Below are positions 17,749 through 28,521 of a stretch of 64,000 nucleotides of DNA, piece after piece. Every line of letters begins with the position of its first letter. The stretch's first letter is position 1. Under the pieces are notes generated by a model, which was not told the origin of the DNA, did no database searches, and saw only the letters and a list, made by a program, of their open reading frames with translations. This stretch comes from Halomonas sp. Bachu 37 (GTDB lineage Bacteria; Pseudomonadota; Gammaproteobacteria; Pseudomonadales; Halomonadaceae). The stretch spans positions 1,364,001 through 1,428,000 of the forward strand of contig NZ_CP137552.1 of assembly GCF_039691755.1 (NCBI RefSeq), read 5' to 3'. The position numbers and the translations under genes are program-made.

Positions 17749-20445
17749 ATGTCACTTTCCAATCGTCTTCTTTTCGCCTTGCTGGGCATCCCGTTGCTGG
17801 TTTATGTCCTCATGGCCACGACGTTGGCCGTCAACGACCAGGACATGTCACGCACGGCTCTGGAGCAGCGCTTGATCAATGCCGGCCAACTACTCGCTCC
17901 CGCACTCGGCGACGCCTTGCAGGAGGCCGACGCCCAACGCCTGGAGGCGCTGGCCCGGCAACTGCTCGAACGCGAGGATTTACGCTCCGTCACGATCTAC
18001 GATGCCCAGGGCAATCGACTGTTGGCCCTGGGCCACCCGACCCAGGCGCCCCCCGCGTCAACGACGCCCCGCTTCACCCAGCTCGACACCCAGGACGTCA
18101 TCTGGCGCTTAAAAACGCCGCTCATGCCCTCGACGATGCAGCTTTCCGCGGTGGCCGATACCTCCTCGTTCACGCTGCCGGGATGGCTCGAAGCGGAGGC
18201 GGACACCCGGTCACTCACCCTGGGACACTACCGCCTGCTGGCCGGTCTCGGTCTCGGCGGGCTGTTGCTGGGGCTGGTACTTTTTCTCGTCGCCTTCGGC
18301 ATCAGCCGTTACGCCACCCGCCCCCTGGAACAGGCGCGCGAGGTGCTGGTGCGCCTCGACAAGGGCGACTATCGTCCGCGCATGGCACCGTACCGCCCCC
18401 GTGAGCACCGTGCGCTGGCCAGCGCCATCAATGCCCTGGCCGAGCATCTGCATCATGCCAAGCAGGACATGCAGACACAGATAGAGCAGACCACCAGCGA
18501 ACTCCAGGAGTCGATGGAAACCATCGAGGAGCAGAATATCAAGCTGGACCTGGCCCACCGCTCGGCGGTCAAGGCCAATGCGGTGAAGTCGGAATTTTTG
18601 GCCAACATGAGCCACGAAATCCGCACTCCCCTCAACGGAATCATCGGATTCTGTCGCTTGCTCGGCCGCTCCTCGCTGGATACGCGGCAGAAAGAGTGGC
18701 TGCATCACGTGCATCGAGCCTGCGACAACCTGCTGATGCTGGTCAACGATGTGCTGGATTTTTCCAAACTCGAGGCCGAGCGACTCACCCTGGAGCAGGT
18801 GGATCTGGATCTCGTCTCGCTGGTCGATGAGGTGCTGGGATTGCAGGCTCCCGAAGCCCAGCGCAAGCATCTCCATCTGGTCGGGTTGGTATACGACGAT
18901 GTGCCCGCTTCATTGAAAGGCGACCCGCTGCGTATCCACCAGGTACTCAACAATCTGGTCAGCAATGCCATCAAGTTCACCCAACAGGGTGAGGTCATCA
19001 TCCGGGTGATGCTGGAAGCGCGGGATGGGCAGCGCGTTCTGTTGAAGGTAAGTGTCAGCGACAGCGGCATCGGCCTGAGTGAAACGCACCAGAAGCAACT
19101 CTTCGAAGCATTTTCCCAGGCCACTCCCGGCCACCCCCGGCAATTCGGCGGCAGCGGACTCGGCCTGACCATCAGCCGCCAGTTGATCCAGCGAATGGGC
19201 GGGGAAATCAGTGTCGAAAGTCAGCCGGATAAAGGCGCGACGTTCTCTTTCACACTGCCGTTGCAAGCCGGAAACGCCACCGAGCCCCTGCCTGAACTCT
19301 CCCTGCATGGCGAACGTGTCTGCCTGCTCGAAGCCCACATGCCCACGCGTCATCTTTTCCATCACCTGCTGACACGCTGGGGAGCGAAGGTGACCACCCT
19401 TGCCGAAATGGACAGTTCCCGCTTGTTGATCATCGGCGTGGAGACACAAGCCGACGGGGCTGCAGACGCGAAGCGCTGGCAGCAGGCAATCGATTCCGCC
19501 CCGTGCCCGGTATTGCTGCTGGTGAATGCCTCGCCCTTCGAGCTGCCCACGTATCGCCTACCCCATGGCGGTGAAATCCTCTGCAAGCCCTTGTCACGCA
19601 TGCAGTTGGCCAATGCCGTGCAGAATCAACTGACCGCGCCAACGGCGCCCGTCGATGGTGAGTGTGCGAACCGGCAAAGCGAAACGCTGCAATTACTCGT
19701 GGTGGACGACAACACGCCCAACCGGCTGCTTTTGAAGGCCTTGCTGGAAAGTGAAAGTGTACAGATCACTCTCGCCGAGAGCGGTGAACAGGCGTTGTCG
19801 CTGGCCCAGCACACCTTGTACGACATGGTATTGATGGATATCCGCATGCCGGGCATGGACGGCCTGGAAACCACACGGGCGCTGCGCCGGCTGGGCAATG
19901 GCTGGGCGACTTGCCCCATCGTGGCGGTGACCGCCCATGTGGTCGGAAGCGAACGTCAGCAGTGGCTGGCGTCAGGGTTGGATGAGGTATTGCTGAAGCC
20001 TATCGATGAGAAACAGTTGGAATTACTGCTCAAGCGCTTTCTGGGCGTCTCACCCCGCGAATCCAACCAGTACGGCAACCAGCCCAGCCGGGAAAGCGCA
20101 TCCTCGTTCACTTCGCTAGCGGTAATCGATCTGGAAATGGGCAGGCGCCTGGCTGGCGGCAGCGAGAATCTCGCCCGTGAGCAGTTGCGACGCCTGATCG
20201 ATAGCCTGGAAGCGAGTGGCACCGCTATTCGGGCCGCCTATGAAGCTAGCGACAGCACCGCGCTACTGGACGAAGTGCATGCGCTGAATGGCGCCAGCCG
20301 CTACTGCGGCGTCCCCGAACTGGCACTACTGGCGGAGACACTCGAAACGCGCTTGCGAGCCGGGGGAATCGAAAGTGCCGGCACGCTGCTCGATGACCTG
20401 TATGACGCCATTGAGCGTTTACGTGCCGAGCGGCACAATCTGTAG
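17749..20445 (+). CDS. gacS: Hybrid sensor histidine kinase GacS/BarA
   Basis: Membrane sensor kinase that would phosphorylate the response regulator GacA/UvrY and so control csr small RNAs. 898 residues from the ATG at 17749: TM1 about 8-30, a periplasmic sensor region, TM2 about 162-186, HAMP, HisKA with phospho-accepting His289 in SHEIRTPLNG, HATPase_c (NNLVSNAIKF and GSGLGLTIS), a degenerate receiver-like stretch, a true receiver domain (LLVVDDNTPN; phospho-acceptor Asp697 in LMDIRMPGMDG) and a C-terminal HPt domain (His844 in VHALNGASRYCG). This order is that of GacS/BarA, and the cysM-rlmD-relA-mazG neighbourhood is the same as around gacS in Pseudomonas. The longer upstream frame lacks a plausible start. 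Confidence 0.92.
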   Translation: MSLSNRLLFALLGIPLLVYVLMATTLAVNDQDMSRTALEQRLINAGQLLAPALGDALQEADAQRLEALARQLLEREDLRSVTIYDAQGNRLLALGHPTQAPPASTTPRFTQLDTQDVIWRLKTPLMPSTMQLSAVADTSSFTLPGWLEAEADTRSLTLGHYRLLAGLGLGGLLLGLVLFLVAFGISRYATRPLEQAREVLVRLDKGDYRPRMAPYRPREHRALASAINALAEHLHHAKQDMQTQIEQTTSELQESMETIEEQNIKLDLAHRSAVKANAVKSEFLANMSHEIRTPLNGIIGFCRLLGRSSLDTRQKEWLHHVHRACDNLLMLVNDVLDFSKLEAERLTLEQVDLDLVSLVDEVLGLQAPEAQRKHLHLVGLVYDDVPASLKGDPLRIHQVLNNLVSNAIKFTQQGEVIIRVMLEARDGQRVLLKVSVSDSGIGLSETHQKQLFEAFSQATPGHPRQFGGSGLGLTISRQLIQRMGGEISVESQPDKGATFSFTLPLQAGNATEPLPELSLHGERVCLLEAHMPTRHLFHHLLTRWGAKVTTLAEMDSSRLLIIGVETQADGAADAKRWQQAIDSAPCPVLLLVNASPFELPTYRLPHGGEILCKPLSRMQLANAVQNQLTAPTAPVDGECANRQSETLQLLVVDDNTPNRLLLKALLESESVQITLAESGEQALSLAQHTLYDMVLMDIRMPGMDGLETTRALRRLGNGWATCPIVAVTAHVVGSERQQWLASGLDEVLLKPIDEKQLELLLKRFLGVSPRESNQYGNQPSRESASSFTSLAVIDLEMGRRLAGGSENLAREQLRRLIDSLEASGTAIRAAYEASDSTALLDEVHALNGASRYCGVPELALLAETLETRLRAGGIESAGTLLDDLYDAIERLRAERHNL

Positions 20446-20484
20446 CGTATCGTTGTCTCAACTAGACGGAGATTCGGATAGAGA

Positions 20485-20862
20485 CTAACGCTCAAGGATG
20501 ACGAAAGCGATCGCATACGCCTTTTCATCGCTGAGCGAAACATGACAGCGGCTCACGCCGACGGAAGCGTAGAACTGCCGTGCGGCCCCGGACAGGTGCA
20601 GTTCCGGCTTGCCCTGGGCATCATTGAGTATCTCTATCTCGCCCCAGCGCATGCCGTGTCGCAGCCCGGTGCCCAAGGCCTTGAGAAAGGCCTCCTTGGC
20701 GGCAAAGCGCTTGGCCAGGTAGGCGACGGGCTGGGCATGTGCTGAGTAGCGTGCTTGCTCGCGGGGGCCGAGCACACGCCGCATGAATCGCAGGCCATGG
20801 CGAGCCAGGGCCCGCTCGAAGCGTTCGATACGGGCTATGTCAGTACCGATTCCGACGATCAT
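20485..20862 (-). CDS. acpS: Holo-[acyl-carrier-protein] synthase
   Basis: Transfers phosphopantetheine from CoA to acyl-carrier protein. 125 residues, the family's normal size, with the metal-binding GIGTDIARIERF at the N-terminus and the second motif KRFAAKEAFLKALG. Lies 12 bp after pdxJ, with which it forms the usual pdxJ-acpS pair. Confidence 0.96.
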   Translation of the reverse strand: MIVGIGTDIARIERFERALARHGLRFMRRVLGPREQARYSAHAQPVAYLAKRFAAKEAFLKALGTGLRHGMRWGEIEILNDAQGKPELHLSGAARQFYASVGVSRCHVSLSDEKAYAIAFVILER

Positions 20863-20874
20863 GGCCGACCCGCC

Positions 20875-21693
20875 TCAATGCAGGTGACGATGCTGACAGT
20901 CGGGCCCATGTTCGTGTTCATGGTCATGCTCTTCCAGGGCCGCTACCAATCCCGCTTCCTGACCCGAGATGATGAGACGCTTCATTTCCGCCACCGCTTC
21001 CTTGAAACCGACGAATAGCGCCCGGGCCACGATGGCATGGCCGATATTGAGTTCATTGACGCCGGGTATCGCAGCGATCGCTTCCACATTGTGATAGTTC
21101 AAGCCGTGTCCGGCATTGACCACCAGCCCATGCTCCAGCGCCAGCAAGGCAGCGCGGGTGAGGCGCTGATGCTCCTGCTGCGCGGCCTGGCTGCCTACGG
21201 GCGCCTCGGCATACGCGCCGGTATGCAGTTCGATGGTGGGGACCTGAAGCTTGACCGCCGCTTCGATCTGCTCGGGTTCGGGGTCGATGAACAGCGACAC
21301 GTTGCAGCCGGCCGCCGCCAACCGGGAACAGGCGCCAACCAAGGCATCAAAACCACCCACGACATCCAGTCCACCCTCGGTGGTCAATTCCTCGCGTTTC
21401 TCCGGTACCAGGCACACATGGGCCGGGCGTATCTCTTCCGCCAGGGCCAGCATCTCTTCGCTGACCGCCATTTCCAGGTTCATGCGCGTATTCAGCACCT
21501 CGGCAAGCAGGCGCACATCGCGCGGCTGGATATGACGCCGATCTTCGCGCAAATGCACCGTGATACCGTCGGCACCAGCCTCTTCGGCGACCAGCGCTGC
21601 CTGAAGCGGGTCCGGGTAGCGGGTACCGCGGGCCTGGCGCAGCGTTGCGACGTGGTCGATATTGACGCCCAGTAGAATACGGGGGGGATGCAT
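20875..21693 (-). CDS. pdxJ: Pyridoxine 5'-phosphate synthase PdxJ, with His-rich tail
   Basis: Condenses 1-deoxyxylulose 5-phosphate with aminoacetone 3-phosphate in vitamin B6 synthesis. 272 residues from the ATG at 21693; the N-terminal [16 protein letters not shown] and the catalytic [12 protein letters not shown] and GHGLNY motifs are clear. After the normal end of the enzyme ([10 protein letters not shown]) there is a 20-odd-residue extension rich in His, Asp and Glu ([17 protein letters not shown]), absent from the 243-residue E. coli enzyme and resembling a metal-binding tail. An upstream in-frame ATG at 21753 is rejected because the family begins close to LLGVNIDH. Confidence 0.94.
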   Translation of the reverse strand: MHPPRILLGVNIDHVATLRQARGTRYPDPLQAALVAEEAGADGITVHLREDRRHIQPRDVRLLAEVLNTRMNLEMAVSEEMLALAEEIRPAHVCLVPEKREELTTEGGLDVVGGFDALVGACSRLAAAGCNVSLFIDPEPEQIEAAVKLQVPTIELHTGAYAEAPVGSQAAQQEHQRLTRAALLALEHGLVVNAGHGLNYHNVEAIAAIPGVNELNIGHAIVARALFVGFKEAVAEMKRLIISGQEAGLVAALEEHDHEHEHGPDCQHRHLH

Positions 21694-21763
21694 AAAGCCT
21701 CCAGCAGCAGAAAAAGACGAGATCAGGTTCGTGGCTTCACACAGTAGGGTCACGTCGCATGGT

Positions 21764-22477
21764 TCACGTGGCGTGGCGATGCCGGCGTTGGACCAGTGCA
21801 GTCATCAATTCGCGGGACCGCAAGGGTCGCGCCCCCAACAGCGGCGTCAGTGCCGCCCGCAATACCACCTTGAGGGGGCCGGCCAAGCCCGGCGCCCGCC
21901 AGTCGCCATTGTCGATCAAGCGCAAGGTGCGCCCTTCGATACCGCGGGGCGCCTCGACGAACCCGCGGCTCGCCGGCTCGAATCGATAGCGGCGCTGGGG
22001 ATCGAGGGCTTCTCCTTGCGGGGTACAGAAACGCGGCGACGCATCGAGCGCTTCCAGCAAGGCGAATTCATAGTTGCGTAGCGCCGGAGCGCGCCCCACC
22101 GGGGTGGGCAAGGCGTCAAGCAGGGCGCCATAGAAAGCGAATACATCCGCTACACGCAGGGCGTTGGGCAACAAGCGGGTAGCCAGCTCATTGGCATACA
22201 ACCCACAGAGTAACGCTTCACCCACCAATAGCGCCGTGCTGCCGTGAGACTCCATGACGACCAGCCGCTTGAGCTCGCCCTTGCCTTGCCAGGTGACATG
22301 CAACGGCGTGAATGGCTGCAACCGACTGCGTGCCCGCGAGCCCGGGCGTTGAACGCCGCGAGCCACCGCGCTGATACGCCCTTCATTCAGTGTCAGCAGA
22401 TCCACCAGCGCACTGGTTTCACGATACGCCCGGCGATGCAGTAAAAACGCGGGTTCCGGCTGCATCGCTGACATCAA
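21764..22477 (-). CDS. recO: DNA repair protein RecO
   Basis: RecFOR-pathway recombination mediator that loads RecA on SSB-coated DNA. 237 residues: an N-terminal OB fold ([20 protein letters not shown], with [20 protein letters not shown]) and a helical C-terminal region without an obvious complete zinc-finger cysteine set. Its ATG overlaps the era stop by four bases. Confidence 0.92.
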   Translation of the reverse strand: MMSAMQPEPAFLLHRRAYRETSALVDLLTLNEGRISAVARGVQRPGSRARSRLQPFTPLHVTWQGKGELKRLVVMESHGSTALLVGEALLCGLYANELATRLLPNALRVADVFAFYGALLDALPTPVGRAPALRNYEFALLEALDASPRFCTPQGEALDPQRRYRFEPASRGFVEAPRGIEGRTLRLIDNGDWRAPGLAGPLKVVLRAALTPLLGARPLRSRELMTALVQRRHRHAT

Positions 22478-23373
22478 TCAAGATTGTAGCCGAGACTCTT
22501 CAAGGCACGCTCGTCATCGGACCAGCCACGTTTCACCTTGACCCATAGGTTGAGCATCACTTTGGTATCCAGGGCTCGCTCCATGTCCAGGCGTGCTTCG
22601 CGGCCGATACTCTTGATACGATCGCCGCCATCTCCGATGAGGATCACCTTCTGTCCCTGACGCTCCACCAGAATCAGGGCGCTGATGTGGGTAACTCGCT
22701 CGGTCTCGCGGAACTCCTCGATCTCCACCGTCATCTGGTACGGCAACTCATCGCCCAACTGGCGCATGACCTTTTCCCGCACCAGCTCGGCGGCAAGAAA
22801 GCGCAGGCTCTTGTCGGTGATCTGGTCCTCGGGAAAGAAATGCGGACTCTCGGGGAGATGCTTGGCCACCTCCGCTTCCAGCGCATCCACCTGGGTGCCG
22901 TGCTTGGCCGAGATGGGGATGATCGCGGCGAAATCGCGCCGTGCGCCGACCTCGGCGAGCCAGGGCAGCAGGTCGCCCTTTTCATTCAAACGGTCAACCT
23001 TGTTGACCGCCAGAATCACCGGCGCCTTGACGTGCTCGAGCCGCTTGAGCACCGCCTGGTCCTCATCCGACCAGCGCGTGCGGTCAATGATGAACACCAC
23101 GCAATTGACGTCACGCAGGGCCTGGGTAGCCGCCTGGTTCATGAACCGATTGATCGCCTTGTTGCGATCCTTGGACATGATGTGCATGCCGGGAGTATCG
23201 ACATAGACGAACTGGGTGTCGTCCAGGGTCTTGATTCCCATCACCTGATGCCGTGTCGTCTGGGGACGACGCGAGGTGATGGATACCTTCTGCCCCAGGA
23301 TGCGGTTCATCAAGGTGGATTTGCCCACATTGGGCCGTCCGACGATAGCAACGAAACCACAGGTCTGGGTCAT
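22474..23373 (-). CDS. era: GTPase Era
   Basis: Essential 16S rRNA-binding GTPase in 30S subunit maturation. 299 residues: G1 GRPNVGKST at 12-20, G3 VDTPGMH, G4 NKVDR and the C-terminal KH domain ([25 protein letters not shown]). Coupled by four-base overlaps to rnc upstream and recO downstream, the standard rnc-era-recO operon. Confidence 0.97.
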   Translation of the reverse strand: MTQTCGFVAIVGRPNVGKSTLMNRILGQKVSITSRRPQTTRHQVMGIKTLDDTQFVYVDTPGMHIMSKDRNKAINRFMNQAATQALRDVNCVVFIIDRTRWSDEDQAVLKRLEHVKAPVILAVNKVDRLNEKGDLLPWLAEVGARRDFAAIIPISAKHGTQVDALEAEVAKHLPESPHFFPEDQITDKSLRFLAAELVREKVMRQLGDELPYQMTVEIEEFRETERVTHISALILVERQGQKVILIGDGGDRIKSIGREARLDMERALDTKVMLNLWVKVKRGWSDDERALKSLGYNLD

Positions 23374-24062
23374 GACGCTTTCCCCTTGCTGCTTTCCAGG
23401 CGGGTTAGAGCTTCTTCAGCAGCTTGTTGTTCGGCATGGCGGCGACTCGGCCCCTTGCCTGTCGTGTGTTCGTCCAGCAGGTCGATATGGCATTCCACCG
23501 TAAACAGTTGCGCATGCGCCTCACCCTTTACCAGCACTACTTCGTAGCGGGGCAAGGCGACCTGACGCGATTGCAGAAATTCCTGCAGGCGCGTCTTGGG
23601 ATCTTTCTGAGTATCCTGCAACGAGATTCCGGCCAGGCGCTCCGCGTACCACGCCAGGACTCGGTCGCGTACCACCTCCATCCCGGCATCGAGATAGATC
23701 GCGCCGATCACCGCTTCCACCGCATCCGCCAAGATCGATTCGCGGCGGTGCCCGCCGCTTTTCATTTCCCCCGAGCCCAGGCGCAGGCATTCGCCGAATG
23801 TCATTTCCCTGGCCAGTTCCGCCAGGGTCTGGCCTTTTACCAGGCGCGCGCGCAAGCGCGACAGTTGTCCTTCTCGCGCCTGGGGGAAGCGCTCGAAAAG
23901 CGCTTCGGCAATGACGAAATTGACGATCGAATCGCCCAGGAACTCCAGACGCTCATTGTTGCGACCACCATAGCTACGGTGGGTCACGGCCAGCTCCAGC
24001 AGCGTCTCGTCCTGGAAAGTATGGCCGATTCGTCGGCAAAAAGCGGGTAAAGGATTACTCAC
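23370..24062 (-). CDS. rnc: Ribonuclease III
   Basis: Double-strand-specific RNase for rRNA and mRNA processing. 230 residues with the signature [14 protein letters not shown] and its catalytic acidic residues, the second metal site region [13 protein letters not shown], and a C-terminal dsRNA-binding domain ([12 protein letters not shown] ... [16 protein letters not shown]). Starts at GTG preceded by CAGGAGC. Confidence 0.96.
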   Translation of the reverse strand: MSNPLPAFCRRIGHTFQDETLLELAVTHRSYGGRNNERLEFLGDSIVNFVIAEALFERFPQAREGQLSRLRARLVKGQTLAELAREMTFGECLRLGSGEMKSGGHRRESILADAVEAVIGAIYLDAGMEVVRDRVLAWYAERLAGISLQDTQKDPKTRLQEFLQSRQVALPRYEVVLVKGEAHAQLFTVECHIDLLDEHTTGKGPSRRHAEQQAAEEALTRLESSKGKAS

Positions 24063-24116
24063 GGTGCTCCTGGGTCATTCTCGACTTTAAAGGTTGTAAT
24101 GGGGCGTGTACCGGCA

Positions 24117-24920
24117 TCAATGAATCCCTCGTACACTCGTGAAGCTGGGCAAACCACCATCCCAATGCATCCACACGGCAAAGGCACGACCGACGATATT
24201 CTCCTGGGGCACGAACCCCCAGTAGCGACTATCGTTGGAGTGATCGCGATTATCGCCCATGGTGAAATAATAGCCCTCTGGAACTTCGATTTCGCGCATT
24301 TGCGGACCGGGATCCCGAGGGTTGTTGTAGATGAAGTGAGTCGCTTCGCTCAATTGTTCTTCAAACAACAGCTCGCGAGGATTTTCCTGCGGCCCCTCTT
24401 CGATCAACTGCTTCGGCACGGCTTCGTCGTTGACATAAAGCTGCTTGCCTTCGTAGCGAATACGATCACCAGGCAGGCCGATGACCCGCTTGATGAAATT
24501 CACCGATGGCTCTTCGGGAAAACGAAACACCATGACGTCGCCACGTTCGGGGTCGTCGACTTCCAGTATCCGGGTATGGACCACCGGCAAGCGCAATCCG
24601 TAGGCATACTTGTTGACGAGGATGAAATCCCCTACATCAAGCGTCGGGCGCATCGACCCCGAGGGAATCTGAAAGGGCTCGATGATAAAGCTGCGTACCA
24701 CCAGTACTACCAGCAATACCGGAAAGAACGACCGCGCATAATCGACCGGCCACGGCTCCTTGAGCAACTTCTCGCGCGTTTTGGCATCTAGCCCTTCCAT
24801 GGTGGAAGCTTCCGCGCTCGCGATACGCTGGTGCCGCTTGGGACGCCACCAGACGACATCCAACAGATAGATAACGCCGGAGACGGCAACCGCCAGCACC
24901 AGCAGAAGCGAAAAATCCAT
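24117..24920 (-). CDS. lepB: Signal peptidase I
   Basis: Inner-membrane serine/lysine protease that removes signal peptides from exported proteins. 267 residues: TM1 about 3-22, TM2 about 65-80, catalytic Ser89 in IPSGSMRPTL, general-base Lys144 in FIKRVIGLPGD, and the box E GDNRDHSNDSRYWGFV. Lies 15 bp after lepA, the usual lepA-lepB order. Confidence 0.96.
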   Translation of the reverse strand: MDFSLLLVLAVAVSGVIYLLDVVWWRPKRHQRIASAEASTMEGLDAKTREKLLKEPWPVDYARSFFPVLLVVLVVRSFIIEPFQIPSGSMRPTLDVGDFILVNKYAYGLRLPVVHTRILEVDDPERGDVMVFRFPEEPSVNFIKRVIGLPGDRIRYEGKQLYVNDEAVPKQLIEEGPQENPRELLFEEQLSEATHFIYNNPRDPGPQMREIEVPEGYYFTMGDNRDHSNDSRYWGFVPQENIVGRAFAVWMHWDGGLPSFTSVRGIH

Positions 24921-24935
24921 GATGAGCGAAAATCC

Positions 24936-26753
24936 CTAGTCGTTGACCTTGAGCACGGCAAGGAAGGCGTCCTGGGGGATTTCCACTCGGCCGACCTGTT
25001 TCATGCGTTTTTTACCTGCCTTCTGTTTTTCCAGCAGTTTCTTCTTGCGCGAGACATCGCCACCATAACACTTGGCGGTCACGTTCTTGCGCAGTGCTTT
25101 CACCGTCGACCGGGCAACAACCTGACCACCGATAGCGGCCTGAATCGCCACATCGAACATCTGGCGGGGGATCAATTCCTTCATTTTCTCGACCAGTAAC
25201 CGGCCACGACCGTGGGCATGATCACGGTGGATGATCACCGCCAGTGCATCGACCTTGTCGCCGTTGATCAAGACATCCAGGCGGACCAGTTTGGCCGCTT
25301 CGAATCGCTCGAAATTGTACTCCAGGGAAGCATAGCCACGGGATATGGACTTGAGACGGTCGAAGAAGTCCATTACCACCTCTGACATGGGCAGCTCGTA
25401 GCTGAGCTGAATCTGGTTACCCAGGAACTGCATGTCCAGCTGCGTACCACGACGTTGCTCGCACTCCATGATCACATTGCCGACATACTCTTGCGGCACC
25501 AGGATGCTGGCCCGCACGATGGGCTCGCGCATCTCGTCCACATCGGCCATGTCCGGCAGCTTCGAGGGGTTGGAGACATAACTGATATCGCCATTCTTCA
25601 TGGCCAGCTCGTACACCACGGTGGGTGCCGTAGTCAGCAGGTCGAGATCGTATTCCCGCTCCAGCCGCTCCTGGATGATCTCCATGTGCAGCGTGCCGAG
25701 AAACCCCACCCGGAAGCCGAAGCCCAGGGCATCCGAATTCTCCGGCTCGTACTCCAGCGAGGCATCGTTGAGCGCAAGCTTTTCCAGCGCGTCGCGGAAG
25801 TCCTCGTAATCATCGGCACTGACCGGGAACATGCCGGCGTAGACCTGAGGCTTGACCTTCTGGAAACCGGGCAGCCGCGGCACATCCGGCGTCTTGGTGT
25901 GAGTGATGGTATCCCCCACCGGAGCCCCCTGGATCTCCTTGATACCGGCAACGATGAAACCCACCTCCCCGGCACGCAGAATATCGGTCTGCTTGCGCAG
26001 CGGCGTGAAGATACCCACCTCGGTGGCTCCCCAATCCCGCCCGGTGGACTTGATACGGATCTTGTCGCCCTTGCGCAGCGTACCGTCGAACAGCCGCACC
26101 AACGACACCACGCCCAGGTAGTTATCGAACCAGGAGTCGATGATCAGGGCCTGCAGCGGAGCGTCAGGGTCGCCCTTGGGTGGTGGAATATCACGCACCA
26201 GCCGTTCCAGCAGGGCGTCGATGCCGATGCCGCTCTTGGCCGAGACCTGACACGCATCGGTGGCATCCAGACCGATGATCTCCTCCACTTCCTGAGCGAC
26301 CCTGTCCGGGTCGGCCTGAGGCAGATCGATCTTGTTGAGCACCGGCAGAACTTCAAGCCCCTGCTCGACAGCGGTATAACAATTGGCCACCGATTGCGCC
26401 TCGACTCCCTGAGCGGCATCCACCACCAGCAGAGCGCCCTCGCAAGCGTACAGCGAGCGCGAGACCTCGTAGGAGAAATCCACATGCCCCGGGGTGTCGA
26501 TAAAGTTCAGCTGGTAGGTCTGGCCATCCTGTGCCGTATAGTCCAGGGTCACCGACTGGGCCTTGATGGTAATCCCACGTTCGCGCTCGATATCCATGGA
26601 ATCAAGCACCTGCTCTTTGAGCTCTCGCTCTGTCAGCCCACCGCACGTCTGAATCAGGCGATCCGACAGGGTCGATTTCCCGTGGTCGATATGAGCGATG
26701 ATGGAGAAGTTGCGGATATGCTTGAGCTTGCCGTTGGACACGTCGTGGGACAT
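24936..26753 (-). CDS. lepA: Elongation factor 4 (LepA)
   Basis: Ribosome-associated GTPase linked to 30S biogenesis and back-translocation. 605 residues (E. coli 599): G1 AHIDHGKST at 19-27, switch [12 protein letters not shown]3 DTPGHVDF, G4 NKIDLP, and the LepA-specific C-terminal domain ending near [19 protein letters not shown]. Upstream of it lies a 233-bp gap containing a hairpin. Confidence 0.97.
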   Translation of the reverse strand: MSHDVSNGKLKHIRNFSIIAHIDHGKSTLSDRLIQTCGGLTERELKEQVLDSMDIERERGITIKAQSVTLDYTAQDGQTYQLNFIDTPGHVDFSYEVSRSLYACEGALLVVDAAQGVEAQSVANCYTAVEQGLEVLPVLNKIDLPQADPDRVAQEVEEIIGLDATDACQVSAKSGIGIDALLERLVRDIPPPKGDPDAPLQALIIDSWFDNYLGVVSLVRLFDGTLRKGDKIRIKSTGRDWGATEVGIFTPLRKQTDILRAGEVGFIVAGIKEIQGAPVGDTITHTKTPDVPRLPGFQKVKPQVYAGMFPVSADDYEDFRDALEKLALNDASLEYEPENSDALGFGFRVGFLGTLHMEIIQERLEREYDLDLLTTAPTVVYELAMKNGDISYVSNPSKLPDMADVDEMREPIVRASILVPQEYVGNVIMECEQRRGTQLDMQFLGNQIQLSYELPMSEVVMDFFDRLKSISRGYASLEYNFERFEAAKLVRLDVLINGDKVDALAVIIHRDHAHGRGRLLVEKMKELIPRQMFDVAIQAAIGGQVVARSTVKALRKNVTAKCYGGDVSRKKKLLEKQKAGKKRMKQVGRVEIPQDAFLAVLKVND

Positions 26754-26907
26754 CGAATCTGTTCTACCTTTTGGTTCGAGCCGGCCTGCAACATGGCCGG
26801 ATCGGAAACGGTGTGGTGGGTGAATGGATGAAGAAATGGTGCGCCTTCACCTTCACCAAAAAGAGAATGGCCGCCATTGTAGCGAGATGCGAGGGCTAGG
26901 AACAGCA

Positions 26908-26932
26908 ATCCGGCGGCACAAGGCCGCCGGAT
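26908..26932. terminator. GC-rich hairpin between mucD and lepA
   Basis: A perfect 10-bp stem (ATCCGGCGGC/GCCGCCGGAT) with a five-base loop lies 55 bp after the mucD stop on the minus strand. The bases following it on that strand (TGCTGTTCC) are not a good U-tract, so it may be a weak terminator or an mRNA-stabilising hairpin. Confidence 0.4.
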
Positions 26933-26986
26933 GGAACTACTCAAGTGTGTGATTTTCTATCGATCAGCACACCGGATGGCATCAGC

Positions 26987-28408
26987 CTAGTCGCTGCCCA
27001 GACGCAACGCGACGAACAGGGAGCGCCCATCCCGATACAAACGTACCGGCACGGCCCGGTCGCCAGGTAGCTCTTCAGCCACTTCTCGCAACTCTTGCGC
27101 CGAAGAAACCGAGCGATTATCGAGACTGACCAAAATATCACCGGAACGAATACCTGCCTGAGCAGCCGCACTCTGCGACTCCACCTGGCGCACCAGGACA
27201 CCGCCGGAAATATCCAGACGCTCCCGCATGGCCTCATCCAGTTCATCCACCACGATACCTAGCCGGGCCTGATTGTCGGCCTCATTCTCGGCAACTCGCG
27301 TCTCGCTATCCGGCCAGTGCCCCAGCTCGACCTCTTCGGTCATTTGCTCTCCGTCACGCAGCAGCGTCAGCGTGACTTCGCTTCCGGGGCTGGTACGACC
27401 GATCAGGCGCGGCAGCGTACTGGAGCGCTCGACCTCCTCGCCGTTCACTTCCAGAATGATATCTCCTGCCTGCAGCCCGCCGTTTGCCGCCGGCCCTTCG
27501 GGGTCAAGATCGGCTATCAAGGCACCGCTGGCCTGCTCCATGCCGAAGGATTCCGCCAGATCGCGCGATACCGGCTGGATCATGACGCCCAGCCAACCGC
27601 GGTCGACCCGGCCACCTTCGCGAAGCTGCTCGGCTACGTCCATGGCCACATTGATGGGAATGGCGAACGAAACCCCCATGAAGCCGCCGCTGCGGGTAAA
27701 GATTTGCGAATTGATCCCGACCACTTCACCGGCCAGGTTGAACAAGGGCCCACCGGAATTGCCCGGATTGATCGCCACGTCCGTCTGAATGAACGGGACA
27801 TAGGCGTCGCGCGGCAAGGTGCGGTTGATGGCGCTGACGATTCCCGCCGTCACGGAATGATCGAAACCGAAGGGGGAGCCGATCGCCGCTACCCACTCCC
27901 CGACTTTCAACACATCGGAATCACCCAGGCTCAAGGTCGGCAAGTCCTCGGCATCGATCTTGAGTACCGCCACATCGGTTTGCACGTCACTCCCCACCAC
28001 CGTGGCCTCGAGTTCGCGACGGTCATTCAGGCGCACCAGTATCTCGTCCGCTTCCGCCACCACATGGGCATTGGTCATGATATAGCCATCTTCACTGATG
28101 ACGAATCCCGACCCCAGCGACTGGCGCTCCTGACCACGCCCTGGAGCACCACTTCCCGGCGGAGTGGGAAAACGATCGCCGAAGAAGTGACGGAATATTT
28201 CAGGGACTTCCTGATCGAAACCATGCAAGGATGGCCCGCTGGGGCTCTGCACTACCCGACTGGTGGAGATGTTGACTACCCCGGGCGCTGCCTCTTCGAC
28301 CAGTTGCGTGAAATCCGGCAGGTCTTGCTGCGCCTGGGCATGGCTACTCAACAGCAGTAGCGCCGCCAGACAAAGCCACAGGGTGGAGGGAAGAATCAAA
28401 CGCTTCAT
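26987..28408 (-). CDS. mucD: Periplasmic serine protease DegP/MucD
   Basis: Periplasmic HtrA-type protease/chaperone for misfolded envelope proteins. 473 residues: signal peptide ending SSHAQA, trypsin-like domain with catalytic His115 (TNAHVV), Asp145 (TDVAVL) and Ser218 (PGNSGGP), then two PDZ domains (about 265-355 and 375-470). Preceded by AGGAG seven bases from the ATG. As last gene of the rpoE-rseABC run it corresponds to mucD, the negative arm of AlgU control in Pseudomonas. Confidence 0.94.
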   Translation of the reverse strand: MKRLILPSTLWLCLAALLLLSSHAQAQQDLPDFTQLVEEAAPGVVNISTSRVVQSPSGPSLHGFDQEVPEIFRHFFGDRFPTPPGSGAPGRGQERQSLGSGFVISEDGYIMTNAHVVAEADEILVRLNDRRELEATVVGSDVQTDVAVLKIDAEDLPTLSLGDSDVLKVGEWVAAIGSPFGFDHSVTAGIVSAINRTLPRDAYVPFIQTDVAINPGNSGGPLFNLAGEVVGINSQIFTRSGGFMGVSFAIPINVAMDVAEQLREGGRVDRGWLGVMIQPVSRDLAESFGMEQASGALIADLDPEGPAANGGLQAGDIILEVNGEEVERSSTLPRLIGRTSPGSEVTLTLLRDGEQMTEEVELGHWPDSETRVAENEADNQARLGIVVDELDEAMRERLDISGGVLVRQVESQSAAAQAGIRSGDILVSLDNRSVSSAQELREVAEELPGDRAVPVRLYRDGRSLFVALRLGSD

Positions 28409-28521
28409 GCAAGGCTCCTACTACGCTAGTGATACTCGAACCAGAGTGCTCGAACCAAAGGATAGTGCCACCTGCTGACACCGGAGAACCAATTACAGCT
28501 CGGCTGTCTGTTACGGAAAGT

